From: Flavobacteriaceae bacterium UBA6231
GTDB taxonomy: Bacteria > Bacteroidota > Bacteroidia > Flavobacteriales > Flavobacteriaceae
Length of the DNA: 28,337 nucleotides
Assembly (NCBI GenBank): GCA_002441545.1
Contig: DJWL01000171.1
Location: 323-28,659, forward strand
Reading direction: 5' to 3'
Part shown: one piece after another, positions 17,068 through 25,568 of the stretch
How positions within the stretch are numbered: position 1 is the stretch's first letter
Layout of the letters: every line of letters begins with the position of its first letter
Program-made: the position numbers and the translations under genes
The notes under the pieces: generated by a model
Told to the model about the DNA's origin: nothing
Database searches by the model: none
What the model saw: only the letters and a program-made list of their open reading frames with translations

Positions 17068-17859
17068 TTAATGTTGAGGTGTGAAACCTAGCTCTATAAT
17101 CTGTAAGTTTATTTTTTTAACTCGTTCTTTGTTATTTAGGGGATTGTTTCTTTGAGATACATCTTTATTGTCTATTGGGTTTAAATATGATTGAATAGTA
17201 CCTGATTTTTCGTTAATGAAGGCACTTAATAAAGTTGCTATAGCGTTGGTGGAATATCCATGAGAACCAATTGATTTCAGGTAGTCTATAACCCCTAATT
17301 GATATAAGAATATTATCTTTTCTATTGTAGAATTACTATCTGATAAATCAGTAAGAGGGGAGTTGTCAGTTTGCTTTTTCTTGATATAAGTGAAGGTTGT
17401 ATTTCCCCATTTATCAGTTATCTTGTTTAAGCTGTACCCTAGCTCGAAAACTTTTTGTTCAAGAAATTCCCTTTGTCTCCTTAATGACATTTCAATTTGT
17501 TCTTTGATGTTATCAGGAGCAAAATAGAATTGATAATCTTGTGCTATTAAATTATAGTCTTTGATAATAAAATCTATTTCTTGAGCATCATTTTTATCTT
17601 TAGTATACTCATCAAACCTTTTTTGATAATGTTTCTTGTATGTTTCGAAGTTGCAACCTATGAAGAATTTTTCTTTAGCTTTACAAGCATCAAATTCTTG
17701 ACGATAACTTTCTGCTAAATCAAAAGACCAAAACCTTCCAGAAGAAGGATTTTTTATAGTGTCTTCTATACTATGAAATACATGGGGAGGTATTGCCGAT
17801 ATATCCTCTTTATATTCGTCGAATAAATTAGTGGTTTTTATAAATTGTTTAGGAATCAT
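17068..17859 (-). CDS. Conserved mobile-element protein, RteC-like organisation
   Basis: A 263-residue soluble, mostly helical protein. The C-terminal part (about 177-263), beginning STIEKIIFLYQLGVIDYL and ending with SQRNNPLNNKERVKKINLQI, resembles the C-terminal end of Bacteroidota mobile-element proteins such as RteC and its relatives. The N-terminal two-thirds are not recognised. Its place between integrase (seven bases upstream) and excisionase gene supports a role in control of excision. RteC regulates excision in CTnDOT, but identity with it is not claimed here. Confidence 0.55.
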   Translation of the reverse strand: MIPKQFIKTTNLFDEYKEDISAIPPHVFHSIEDTIKNPSSGRFWSFDLAESYRQEFDACKAKEKFFIGCNFETYKKHYQKRFDEYTKDKNDAQEIDFIIKDYNLIAQDYQFYFAPDNIKEQIEMSLRRQREFLEQKVFELGYSLNKITDKWGNTTFTYIKKKQTDNSPLTDLSDSNSTIEKIIFLYQLGVIDYLKSIGSHGYSTNAIATLLSAFINEKSGTIQSYLNPIDNKDVSQRNNPLNNKERVKKINLQIIELGFTPQH

Positions 17860-17866
17860 AATTAAG

Positions 17867-19192
17867 CTAAGCGTGTTTAAGTATTTTTAGTTTTATCTTT
17901 TCTTTTAAATCGTCCTCTTTTTGCTTTTTGAATAACTCTGCTGCCTTCTCACTAAGGTGGAAACTTTCTTTGTCTATGTACTTTAAGAAGCTTTTCTCGG
18001 TTTCATGTCCTGATATTTCCATAAGCATTTGGTTCGTCCAACCACTCATACCATAAAAATTAGAACAAAATGACCTTCTACAGCTATGATTTTGAATTAA
18101 TTTGGATTTAGGGTATTTACCAATTACACCCTTAAATCTACCTTCTACAACTTCGTTGATTTCAGCAGTTTCACAAACCTTTTTCATTAATGATGATAAG
18201 ATACTTCTATTGCTTTGTTCATCGGTTGAGAAATTAGGAGGAAAATCGAAACCATACTTTTTGAGGACATTCTCCACTTTGTAATGAATAGGAATTTTAA
18301 CTTGTTTTGTGGTTTTAAACTGCTTCATTGATATGTAATAATTACCGTTTTCGTTAATAATCATTGATTTTTTCATCCTAAACATATCAGATATTCTTTG
18401 AGCTGTATAGCATCCAATTATTAACCAATCCTTAGCCCTTTCAAGTCGTTTATTGGGCATAGGAGTATCTATTATTTTATCAATTTCATCAAAGGTTAAA
18501 AAGGTTACAATTGTTTCGTCTTCATAACCTTTAATTTCTTTGTAGTTAGGATTTATTTTTTTGCCATTGACTTCTGCATCATGTAAAATGGTTTTTAGCC
18601 TTTTTAAATATCTACCTCTTGTATTAACTGAAAGGGTTTTAGTTTTTTCTAAATAATCATCAAACTTTTTGGAAAATGTATTATCAACATCAATGATTTT
18701 GATTTGTTTGCCTAAGTGTTTTTCATAGTCTTCCAATTGTCTAGTAAAGTTTTCGTATTTAGCAATTGTATTTGCTTTGTATCTTATACTTTTTCCGTTT
18801 CTTATAAAAGTTTTAGTTTTAAGTGAACTATAGAAATTTTTTGCATAAGGTATAAGTAAATCAATGTCTTCTATTGGAGTATCGCTAAAATAATCTAGAA
18901 TTAAAGCCTTAAACCATTTGCTTGATAAATCATTTATGCTTTTACTAGTGCTTCGTTCTATATTGGTAATTTCATCTTCTATATACTGCTCTAATTTTTG
19001 AAGTACACTATACAGCTGTTTATTGTTGTGGCTGTTTTTTTTAGGGTAATTTGTTGTGTCGCTCCAATCTGATGCATCCTCAATAGTTTGTCCTGTAGAA
19101 AGTCTAAAATCTTTACCTCTTTTAAGTGAGATTCTAACATATACTTTGCTTTGACCCTTTTTTAGATTTGGATAATACTTAATTGTTGCCAT
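17867..19192 (-). CDS. Tyrosine integrase of the island
   Basis: A 441-residue tyrosine recombinase. The N-terminal arm-DNA-binding domain (1-85) and core-binding SAM-like domain (about 100-220) precede a catalytic domain with R266 (CYTAQR), a beta-hairpin lysine near 293-299, H369-x-x-R372, H396 (SGH) and the nucleophile Y405. All expected residues are present, so it should be active. The start lies about 180 bases from attR, and the TATCCAA repeats near both ends are candidate arm sites. It leads a minus-strand run with the three mobility genes downstream. Confidence 0.95.
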   Translation of the reverse strand: MATIKYYPNLKKGQSKVYVRISLKRGKDFRLSTGQTIEDASDWSDTTNYPKKNSHNNKQLYSVLQKLEQYIEDEITNIERSTSKSINDLSSKWFKALILDYFSDTPIEDIDLLIPYAKNFYSSLKTKTFIRNGKSIRYKANTIAKYENFTRQLEDYEKHLGKQIKIIDVDNTFSKKFDDYLEKTKTLSVNTRGRYLKRLKTILHDAEVNGKKINPNYKEIKGYEDETIVTFLTFDEIDKIIDTPMPNKRLERAKDWLIIGCYTAQRISDMFRMKKSMIINENGNYYISMKQFKTTKQVKIPIHYKVENVLKKYGFDFPPNFSTDEQSNRSILSSLMKKVCETAEINEVVEGRFKGVIGKYPKSKLIQNHSCRRSFCSNFYGMSGWTNQMLMEISGHETEKSFLKYIDKESFHLSEKAAELFKKQKEDDLKEKIKLKILKHA

Positions 19193-19213
19193 TTGTTTGC
19201 TTTATTATATAAG

Positions 19214-19221
19214 CAAAGATA
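19214..19221 (-). promoter_or_regulatory. Putative promoter -7 element of the integrase operon
   Basis: Read on the minus strand, 19214-19221 is TATCTTTG, a full match to the Bacteroidota -7 consensus TAnnTTTG, placed about 20 bases upstream of the integrase start. A partial -33 match (GTTG) lies about 22 bases further upstream inside the TATCCAA repeats, so integrase binding there could autoregulate. The link is inferred. Confidence 0.45.
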
Positions 19222-19237
19222 ACAAAAATGTTTTAAA

Positions 19238-19261
19238 ATTATCCAACATTTTATCCAACAT
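19238..19261 (+). repeat. Putative integrase arm-type sites, right end
   Basis: A tandem pair ATCCAACAT at 19241-19249 and 19253-19261 (12-bp period). The 10-mer tttatccaac at 19250-19259 is identical to 81-90 at the other end. They overlap the integrase promoter region. Confidence 0.45.
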
Positions 19262-19374
19262 CATAATTATCTAATACCATTTACTTAAATTTCCTTCAAT
19301 CAAATGTATTGATTTTATTAGCATTTACAGTAGATTAAGTAAAGATTAAGACAAAACAAGAAATTTAATAACTC

Positions 19375-19389
19375 CCCAAGAGGGGGAGC
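19375..19389 (+). repeat. attR core, right end of the genomic island
   Basis: Exact second copy of cccaagagggggagc. With the preceding ctc it forms a hairpin-capable palindrome (CTCCCC-AAGA-GGGGGAG). The sequence to its right is the pre-insertion chromosome. Confidence 0.85.
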
Positions 19390-19401
19390 AAAACTGGAAA
19401 G

Positions 19402-19428
19402 CCACCTAAGAAATTAGGTGGTTTTTTT
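19402..19428 (+). terminator. Rho-independent terminator, original tRNA terminator displaced by the island
   Basis: Stem CCACCTAA (19402-19409), loop GAAA, stem TTAGGTGG (19414-19421), then seven T. It follows attR by 12 bases, the place the terminator of the tRNA would occupy before insertion. Confidence 0.75.
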
Positions 19429-19558
19429 ATGTACTAAACCTTCATACTCATTGCATTCTCTGCATTAATTACATTTTACTTCAAATGCCAACTTTGACAA
19501 GTTTTTTAGTAAAAAAAGGGTGTATAAAAGGTTGCCGTCAAATTAAAAAAGGTTGCAT

Positions 19559-20251
19559 TCAATCAATTTTAATTTCCTTAACTATGGCATCGAAATATTG
19601 ATTAATATTTTTACTCCTATAAAGGTTATTTGGATGATAGGTTCTAAAACAATTTTTATAACCTTTAATTTCTAATCTTGCTAATTTTCTAACTGACACA
19701 GACTCATCAATTGCATATTTATCTACCTGAAAATGCTCACTTATGATATTATCATAATATGGTCCAGATAAAAAAATAATAACGTTTGGTTTAATTATTT
19801 TAAGCTCTTCTTGAATTACTTTGAAATAATCATGCTCAATACTTCTAATATACTGAGGAGGTTTATTTTTGCCTTTCGCTTTTCCAATTTTTAGAACATT
19901 ATTCCAAATAGCACTAATATTTTTATTAGGATATTTATCTTGAACGAGGGTTTTTAAAAGTTTTACCCCATTCCAAAATTGTCCTCCTCTTTTGTAGCAT
20001 CTATTACTCCAATAAAAATCATCATATGCTTTAGTTAATTCTTCTATACTAGAAATACTTTCATACCATCCATTAGTTTCTTGACCAATAAACATAATTT
20101 TAATATCAGAATTTACAAACTCATTATCAACGGAAAGGAGTAACGGATTTGCAGGTTTCACCTCTTTAGTGGAGTCATTATTAATTTCACCTAATTCTTT
20201 TGATAAAAGAGTCCATTTGCTCTCGTATAGTTTTATTAATTCTGAATTCAT
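19559..20251 (-). CDS. Uracil-DNA-glycosylase-superfamily-like protein
   Basis: A 230-residue protein. Residues 50-63 (IKIMFIGQETNGWY) resemble UDG motif 1 (strand, then GQ-x-P/N). A hydrophobic strand IKPNVIIFLSGPYYD (153-167) sits where the family's second strand lies, and HPNNLYRS (206-213) resembles the HPS motif. This suggests a UDG-like fold, but the catalytic residue equivalents are uncertain and the protein could be a non-repair family member. It lies 11 bases downstream of a 71-residue gene on the same strand. Both lie just outside attR. Confidence 0.5.
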   Translation of the reverse strand: MNSELIKLYESKWTLLSKELGEINNDSTKEVKPANPLLLSVDNEFVNSDIKIMFIGQETNGWYESISSIEELTKAYDDFYWSNRCYKRGGQFWNGVKLLKTLVQDKYPNKNISAIWNNVLKIGKAKGKNKPPQYIRSIEHDYFKVIQEELKIIKPNVIIFLSGPYYDNIISEHFQVDKYAIDESVSVRKLARLEIKGYKNCFRTYHPNNLYRSKNINQYFDAIVKEIKID

Positions 20252-20262
20252 TTAATGGGATG

Positions 20263-20478
20263 TTACTTATTATAATGAATTTTTATTTCAATATCCATTA
20301 CATCATAAAATTTCAATTGTCTTGCTTTCAAATAAGCAGCTATGTTTTCACTAATTTTTAGCATGGCTTTTTGGTAATCTAATTTTGTAATACTCTCATA
20401 ACAATAGTCGTTAAAAACTTCTTCCTCAGTTCCATCTTTAAGCTTCAGCAAATAATAATATCCAGTAGTGTAATTCAT
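20263..20478 (-). CDS. Small hypothetical protein
   Basis: A 71-residue acidic protein without a signal peptide or recognised domain. It has an N-terminal beta-like stretch (GYYYLLKLKDGTEEEVF) and a helical middle (YQKAMLKISENIAAYLKARQ). It is the first gene of a two-gene unit with the UDG-like gene, and divergent from the second recombinase across a 69-base gap that contains the palindrome TTTTTAATTAAAAA (20479-20492). The function is unknown. Confidence 0.5.
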   Translation of the reverse strand: MNYTTGYYYLLKLKDGTEEEVFNDYCYESITKLDYQKAMLKISENIAAYLKARQLKFYDVMDIEIKIHYNK

Positions 20479-20547
20479 TTTTTAATTAAAAATTAAGAAG
20501 TTCTATAAAAGTATTAATAAAATAAAAACTAAAACATTAATTACGTC

Positions 20548-21750
20548 ATGAAAATTAACAAATTATCAATAAGACTCATCCTTTCAAAAACAAGGATTAG
20601 AGAAGATTTTAAATGCCCATTATATTGTAGAATTACATTTCGTGAAAAACGAAAAGAATTCTCCACAGGACTATTTATCAATCCTAAACACTGGAACAGT
20701 AAACAACAAATAGTAAAACCTCCTGAACCCGACAGCGATACCATAAACTCACAACTTAGCCTTATTAAGACAAAAATTAATAGGGCTTTTTTATTGCTTC
20801 AAGTTAAGGAAGCAAACTTTACTGTTGAAGACATTTACAGCCTTTATAAAGGCAAGAAACTAGTTAAAGAACACAATGTGATTGAATACTTTGAACGTTA
20901 CTTAAACAGGCTTAAAACACTTATAGGCATTGATTTAAAACAGGTAACCTGGAATAAATTTAACTACGTTAAAAATGATGTTAAAGCATTCATTAAATGG
21001 CAGTACAAAACCAATGATATCCAACTAGGAAATCTAGAATTACAATTTTTGATTGACTTTGAATATTACTTAAAAGTTGTAAAAAAACAAAAGCAGGTCA
21101 CTATAAATAAAGCTATACAACGTTTTAGGAAACCCATTAAAGTTGCTGTTTCTGAAGGTTATTTAGAAAGTGACCCCTTTATGCTTTTTAAATCTAAACG
21201 TGTTAACAAAGAAGTGGTGTTTTTATCTCCAGAAGAACTTTCAGAATTGGAAAAACATGAGTTTACACAACCAAGATTGAAACTAGTAAAGGATTTATTT
21301 GTGTTCTGCTGTTACACTGGTTTACCATATAACGAGCTGATGAATCTTAAAAAAAGACACATAGTTAAAGGTTTTGATGGCAATTTGTGGATTAAAATAA
21401 AGCGTGATAAAACTTCTAAGGAATTATCAATCCCCCTACTCCCAAAAGCTGAATCCATTTTAAATTCCTACCAAAATGAAGATGAAATGATTTTCCCTAG
21501 AATAAGCAATCAAAAGTATAATTCTTATTTAAAGGAAATAGGCGGAATAGTTGGTATTGAAAAAAACCTAACAACGCACATAGCTAGAAAAACATTTGCT
21601 TCTACGGTCTTATTGTATAATGATGTACCAATGGAAATAGTTAGTGAATTATTAGGGCATTCCAGCATGGCAGTTACACAAGAAAGCTATGGGAAAGTGG
21701 TTCAAAAGAAGATTAGTTTAGAAATGGAAAGGTTGAAGGGAAGTGATTAG
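20548..21750 (+). CDS. Second tyrosine recombinase, arginine I replaced by proline
   Basis: A 400-residue Bacteroidota tyrosine recombinase with an arm-binding domain (1-80), a SAM-like core-binding domain (about 105-210) and a catalytic domain. H344-x-x-R347, H371 (LLGH) and nucleophile Y381 are present, and K288 fits the beta-hairpin lysine. The position of the first catalytic arginine is P260 in CYTGLPYNEL, where a typical family member has R. IntDOT-type recombinases also lack this arginine and use another, so the enzyme may still work. It lies outside the 10-19389 island and may mark an older element. The stop codon sits in a terminator hairpin. Confidence 0.88.
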   Translation: MKINKLSIRLILSKTRIREDFKCPLYCRITFREKRKEFSTGLFINPKHWNSKQQIVKPPEPDSDTINSQLSLIKTKINRAFLLLQVKEANFTVEDIYSLYKGKKLVKEHNVIEYFERYLNRLKTLIGIDLKQVTWNKFNYVKNDVKAFIKWQYKTNDIQLGNLELQFLIDFEYYLKVVKKQKQVTINKAIQRFRKPIKVAVSEGYLESDPFMLFKSKRVNKEVVFLSPEELSELEKHEFTQPRLKLVKDLFVFCCYTGLPYNELMNLKKRHIVKGFDGNLWIKIKRDKTSKELSIPLLPKAESILNSYQNEDEMIFPRISNQKYNSYLKEIGGIVGIEKNLTTHIARKTFASTVLLYNDVPMEIVSELLGHSSMAVTQESYGKVVQKKISLEMERLKGSD

Positions 21751-21764
21751 CTTCCCTTTTTTAT
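21736..21764 (+). terminator. Rho-independent terminator overlapping the recombinase stop
   Basis: Stem AAGGGAAG (21736-21743), loop TGATTAG containing the stop codon, stem CTTCCCTT (21751-21758), then Ts. It separates the convergent recombinase and VCBS genes and may serve both. Confidence 0.8.
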
Positions 21765-21769
21765 TGCTC

Positions 21770-24700
21770 TTATTTTTTAATGATTTTTTTTGTTTCCACA
21801 TTACTCATGGTATCTTCTACTTTAATAAAATAAAGACCAGTCCTTAATGAGGATATATCGATTGATTTATTATTAAAACTAGACAATATTACTTGCCCAA
21901 TATTATTATAGATTTTTAAACTGGATATTTGAGATTCAGAGCTAATGTTTAACATTCCTGTTGTTGGATTTGGGTACAAGTGGAATTTAGATATCAAATA
22001 TTCATCTGTACTCAAAAGACTGGTGATTTCTGTAGTAACCATATTAGTAGTAATTGCAGGATTAAAATCAAAATAAATATCAGCTTGATTTGTCATTATA
22101 TCTCCAACAACTACATCACCTTTGGGTTTTATTTTATAGGATATAAAACCATGAGAATTAGGCTCATCATCAGTACTATCAGGTAAATAAATGCCATTAA
22201 AAATAAATTTGACTTCATTTCCATTTTTTATTTCAACTCTGCCTTCATGACTTGACTCAACAAGCTGAAATGAATTCCAATCAAAGTTTGAATCTAAAAC
22301 ATTTTCAATAAAAATATTAATTGCTTCAGCAGTTCCCGTATTTTGAAACCGTATTGTATAATGTAAATATTTATTAGTGTCTTCTATCAATACTTCATTA
22401 CCTTCCAAAACAGATATATCATTTGGATCAAATGAATCGACAACAGTTTGATTAAAGGCAATTGTATTGTTTTCCACATTCTCATCTGTAATAGTGGGGT
22501 TTATAAATGCAGAAAAGTTTAAAATGTCATCAATATTTGTTTGAGGTGGAGAGAATATATGAAACAACATTTCAATTCCCCTAGATTCCATAGGTGATAA
22601 ATTATTATATTCAAAAGTTAAAGTATTGGGCGTTTGGGAAACCAATGGCGCATCAGCAGACAAAAATTCCATTTTATTGTTGTCATATACAAAACCTATA
22701 TCTCCGTCTAAAGTTGTTGTGCCTATGTTTTGAAATACAATATGATAAAATCTTTCAGAATTCGGTCTAGGTTCCAATACTGGGAATACACTTATTGACA
22801 CATCATTAATACCAGCCATTGGTTCTAAACAAAAATTAACTGTTTCAGTATTACCTATACCAATAAAATTAGATTCATCAGAGATAGGTGATGATGTATA
22901 ATATTGGATTGGAGAATTTATGTATGTTGAATAATTGCCTTCAACAGGGAATAATTGATAAAAACCATTATTAGAAGTAAATGTACTAAATGTATCTACC
23001 CCATTATTAGTGGTAATCATTAAATTTGGAATTACAGAATCTTCTTGGTCACATCCATTTGCATTTAAATCTAATCGAACGATTCCATTTATTTCATTTT
23101 TAGTGACTCCTACGTTTTCAATCCATTCTATTTTTTGACTTGATGAAGTTGAAATGAAATCTACATCACCATCTAAATCAATATCCCCAATATTAAATTC
23201 TAATCCATTTGATATTGTTTGTCTAACACCAAACGTTCCTAGCCCATCTGTATTTTCAAACCATACTATTAAATATTCATAAGGAGGTATGGCATTCTGG
23301 TATATGGTAGAAACCACATCTAAATCACCATCAAGATCGACATCAATTCCATATAAAGATTTCCCAGGATATATATCATTGACCATTATTTGCTGTTTTA
23401 ACTCAAAAGTTCCCAAACCATCGGTGTTCTCAAACCATTTTATTGCAGCGTTCGAATTGGTTACAATATCCAAATCCCCATCTCCATCTATGTCAAAGGA
23501 TTTAACACTCTTTGGTTGGGGCATGTAAAATCCAACTTCAACAATGTTTTCACTACCAAAACCCCCTAAGCCATCTGTATTTTCAAACCATACTACTTTA
23601 TTATCATTTTTTGAAGTTGCAATCACGTCCATGTCATTGTCTCCATCAATATCAACTGAGTACACAAAATTTGCCCCATTTATTGAATTGGAGATAATTG
23701 ATTGAGATTCAAAAGCACCATTTCCAAGATTTCTATACCATGCTATTTTATTATCTCCAGAAGAAGCTGAAACTAAATCTTTATAACCATCATTATCTAA
23801 ATCAACCCCAAAAACTGAAGTTGTATTTTGCACCTCAGTACTAATAATTTTCTTGGTGCTAAAAGTTCCTAGACCATCTATATTTTCAAACCAGAATATT
23901 TCTTGATTTATTTGGAAAGAAGCAGCAACTAAATCATTATCTCCATCATTATCCACATCAATGCAATCCATAGTTTGAACATTTAAAGCATCATTTGAAA
24001 TGATGTACTGTTTGCCAAAAGCTCCTTTGCCATCTGTATTTTCATACCAAGCGATTTTACTATCATATCGTGAAGCCGATATCACATCTAAATCCCCATC
24101 TCCATCGATATCTTTATTAACAACCGCTTCAATCAAATTAACATTAATTGTCATTTCCTTTTGGTCTCCAAAAGTTCCCAACCCATCTAAGTTTTCATAC
24201 CATGCAATTTTATTATCAACACCAGAACCAGAAATTACATCAATGTCACCATCCCCATCCAAATCCTCAAAATGAACAGTTCTAGCACCATTTGCTTTTG
24301 CTGAAATAATATTCTCTAAACCAAAATTCCCCAAGCCATCTGTATTTTCAAACCAAGAAATTTTATCATCTTGAAATGATGCAGATATAACATCTAAATC
24401 TCCATCACCATCAATATCTGCAACTTTTACAGATTTGGCATCAACATCCGATGAAAGTACTTGTTTTAAAACAAAACCACCTAAGCCATCTGTATTTTCA
24501 AACCAAGTCACTTTGTTGTCGTTTTCGGTACCTAAAACTAAATCCATATCATTGTCTCCATCAATATCAGCTGCGTAAATGGATCTAGCTCCATATGCTG
24601 TAGAAGATATAGTTTTTTCAGCACTAAAACTGCCTAATCCATCAGTGTTTTCAAACCAATAGATTTTGTATGTTGAACTAGATCCAGGTGCAGAAAGTAA

Positions 24701-25306
24701 ATCATTGTCTCCATCTCCATCAATATCTGCGGCAAAAATACTCCACCCATTATCAATTGTAGATATTAATTGCTTAGGTCCAAACCCCCCTTTAGAGTCT
24801 ATGTTTTCATACCACGCAATCTCGTCTAAACCCCATGAAGCTGAAACTACATCTAAATCTCCATCTCCATCAATATCATTTGTTATAGCTGTAGGAGCAT
24901 ATTGCACTTCTGTAGTAATTATGTGACGCACACTAAAAGTGCCAAGTCCATCAACATTTTCATACCACGCTACTTCAGCATAAGAACCATATAAAATATC
25001 TAAATCTCCATCATCGTCAATATCACTAGTATATACTGATTCTACTGAACTCGCTGAAGTTGTAATAATTTTTTGTTCAAAATTACCGAGACCATCAATA
25101 TTTTTAAACCAAGAAATTTTATTATTTGACCGCGCAGCTGATATTACGTCAATATCTCCATCTCCATCTAAATCTCCTGAATAAACCGAATGTGCATCAT
25201 TTGCTGAATAAGTGTCATCAATTATTATATGATTTTGAAACCCAATTTGCGAATAAAAATTAAGAGAAAGTAAAAAAAATATAAGGGTGAATAGTTTTGT
25301 TCTCAT
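21770..25306 (-). CDS. Secreted FG-GAP/VCBS repeat protein with T9SS sorting domain
   Basis: A 1178-residue exported protein with a signal peptide (about 1-19, cleaved near YSQ). Fourteen repeats of about 50 residues carry a calcium-binding DxDxDG loop (for example DLDGDGDIDV) and an aromatic segment (NKISWFENTDGLG), forming one or more beta-propellers. Next come a region beginning near GIVRLDLNANGCD, a DUF7619-like domain (SFDPNDISVLEG ... YFDFNPAITTN) and a C-terminal type A sorting domain from about residue 1105 (FHLYPNPTTGMLN, ending VETKKIIKK) for T9SS export and surface attachment. The repeats are also visible at DNA level. It is likely a cell-surface binding protein with an unknown ligand. 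Confidence 0.88.
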   Translation of the reverse strand: MRTKLFTLIFFLLSLNFYSQIGFQNHIIIDDTYSANDAHSVYSGDLDGDGDIDVISAARSNNKISWFKNIDGLGNFEQKIITTSASSVESVYTSDIDDDGDLDILYGSYAEVAWYENVDGLGTFSVRHIITTEVQYAPTAITNDIDGDGDLDVVSASWGLDEIAWYENIDSKGGFGPKQLISTIDNGWSIFAADIDGDGDNDLLSAPGSSSTYKIYWFENTDGLGSFSAEKTISSTAYGARSIYAADIDGDNDMDLVLGTENDNKVTWFENTDGLGGFVLKQVLSSDVDAKSVKVADIDGDGDLDVISASFQDDKISWFENTDGLGNFGLENIISAKANGARTVHFEDLDGDGDIDVISGSGVDNKIAWYENLDGLGTFGDQKEMTINVNLIEAVVNKDIDGDGDLDVISASRYDSKIAWYENTDGKGAFGKQYIISNDALNVQTMDCIDVDNDGDNDLVAASFQINQEIFWFENIDGLGTFSTKKIISTEVQNTTSVFGVDLDNDGYKDLVSASSGDNKIAWYRNLGNGAFESQSIISNSINGANFVYSVDIDGDNDMDVIATSKNDNKVVWFENTDGLGGFGSENIVEVGFYMPQPKSVKSFDIDGDGDLDIVTNSNAAIKWFENTDGLGTFELKQQIMVNDIYPGKSLYGIDVDLDGDLDVVSTIYQNAIPPYEYLIVWFENTDGLGTFGVRQTISNGLEFNIGDIDLDGDVDFISTSSSQKIEWIENVGVTKNEINGIVRLDLNANGCDQEDSVIPNLMITTNNGVDTFSTFTSNNGFYQLFPVEGNYSTYINSPIQYYTSSPISDESNFIGIGNTETVNFCLEPMAGINDVSISVFPVLEPRPNSERFYHIVFQNIGTTTLDGDIGFVYDNNKMEFLSADAPLVSQTPNTLTFEYNNLSPMESRGIEMLFHIFSPPQTNIDDILNFSAFINPTITDENVENNTIAFNQTVVDSFDPNDISVLEGNEVLIEDTNKYLHYTIRFQNTGTAEAINIFIENVLDSNFDWNSFQLVESSHEGRVEIKNGNEVKFIFNGIYLPDSTDDEPNSHGFISYKIKPKGDVVVGDIMTNQADIYFDFNPAITTNMVTTEITSLLSTDEYLISKFHLYPNPTTGMLNISSESQISSLKIYNNIGQVILSSFNNKSIDISSLRTGLYFIKVEDTMSNVETKKIIKK

Positions 25307-25568
25307 CCAAAAGCTAGATAATGTTAATTGTAAACAATATTAACATTTTAAATTCACTAAACCTTTAATTTGAGGTTTTATTTGTAAGTCAATTCGTTGA
25401 AATGGAAGCTTTACAGGATAAAAATTAACCTCAATACTCTGGAATTTTTTTTGTTGAGCTTGTATGCGGTTCTGAAAAAAAATAAATTAAAAGAGGTGCA
25501 AAGTTTTAAATATGGAAATGAACTTGATAAGTATACTTCAACTATAACCCTACCCACAAAAAAAATAA

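Larger units (their letters stand above)
10..19389. mobile_element. Integrative genomic island carrying a composite type I R-M defence locus
   Basis: The element is bounded by the 15-bp core repeats and carries its integrase at the right end, with an excisionase-type HTH protein and a primase-like protein beside it. The middle is a defence operon and the left end holds small cargo genes. No relaxase, type IV coupling protein or Tra genes are visible, and no phage structural genes either. It is best called an integrative, perhaps mobilisable, element. The internal length is about 19.4 kb. Confidence 0.82.

Noticed and set aside
19375..19389. attR palindrome as a stand-alone terminator
   Set aside because: It has no T-run after the hairpin, and the exact match to the tRNA end explains it better.
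24000..24926. Plus-strand reading frames rich in Ser and Pro opposite the VCBS gene
   Set aside because: They are antisense shadows of the DGDGD repeats (SPSPS pattern).
23100..25230. Regularly spaced DNA repeats that could suggest a CRISPR-like array
   Set aside because: They are in frame, about 150 bp apart, and encode the VCBS calcium-loop repeats.
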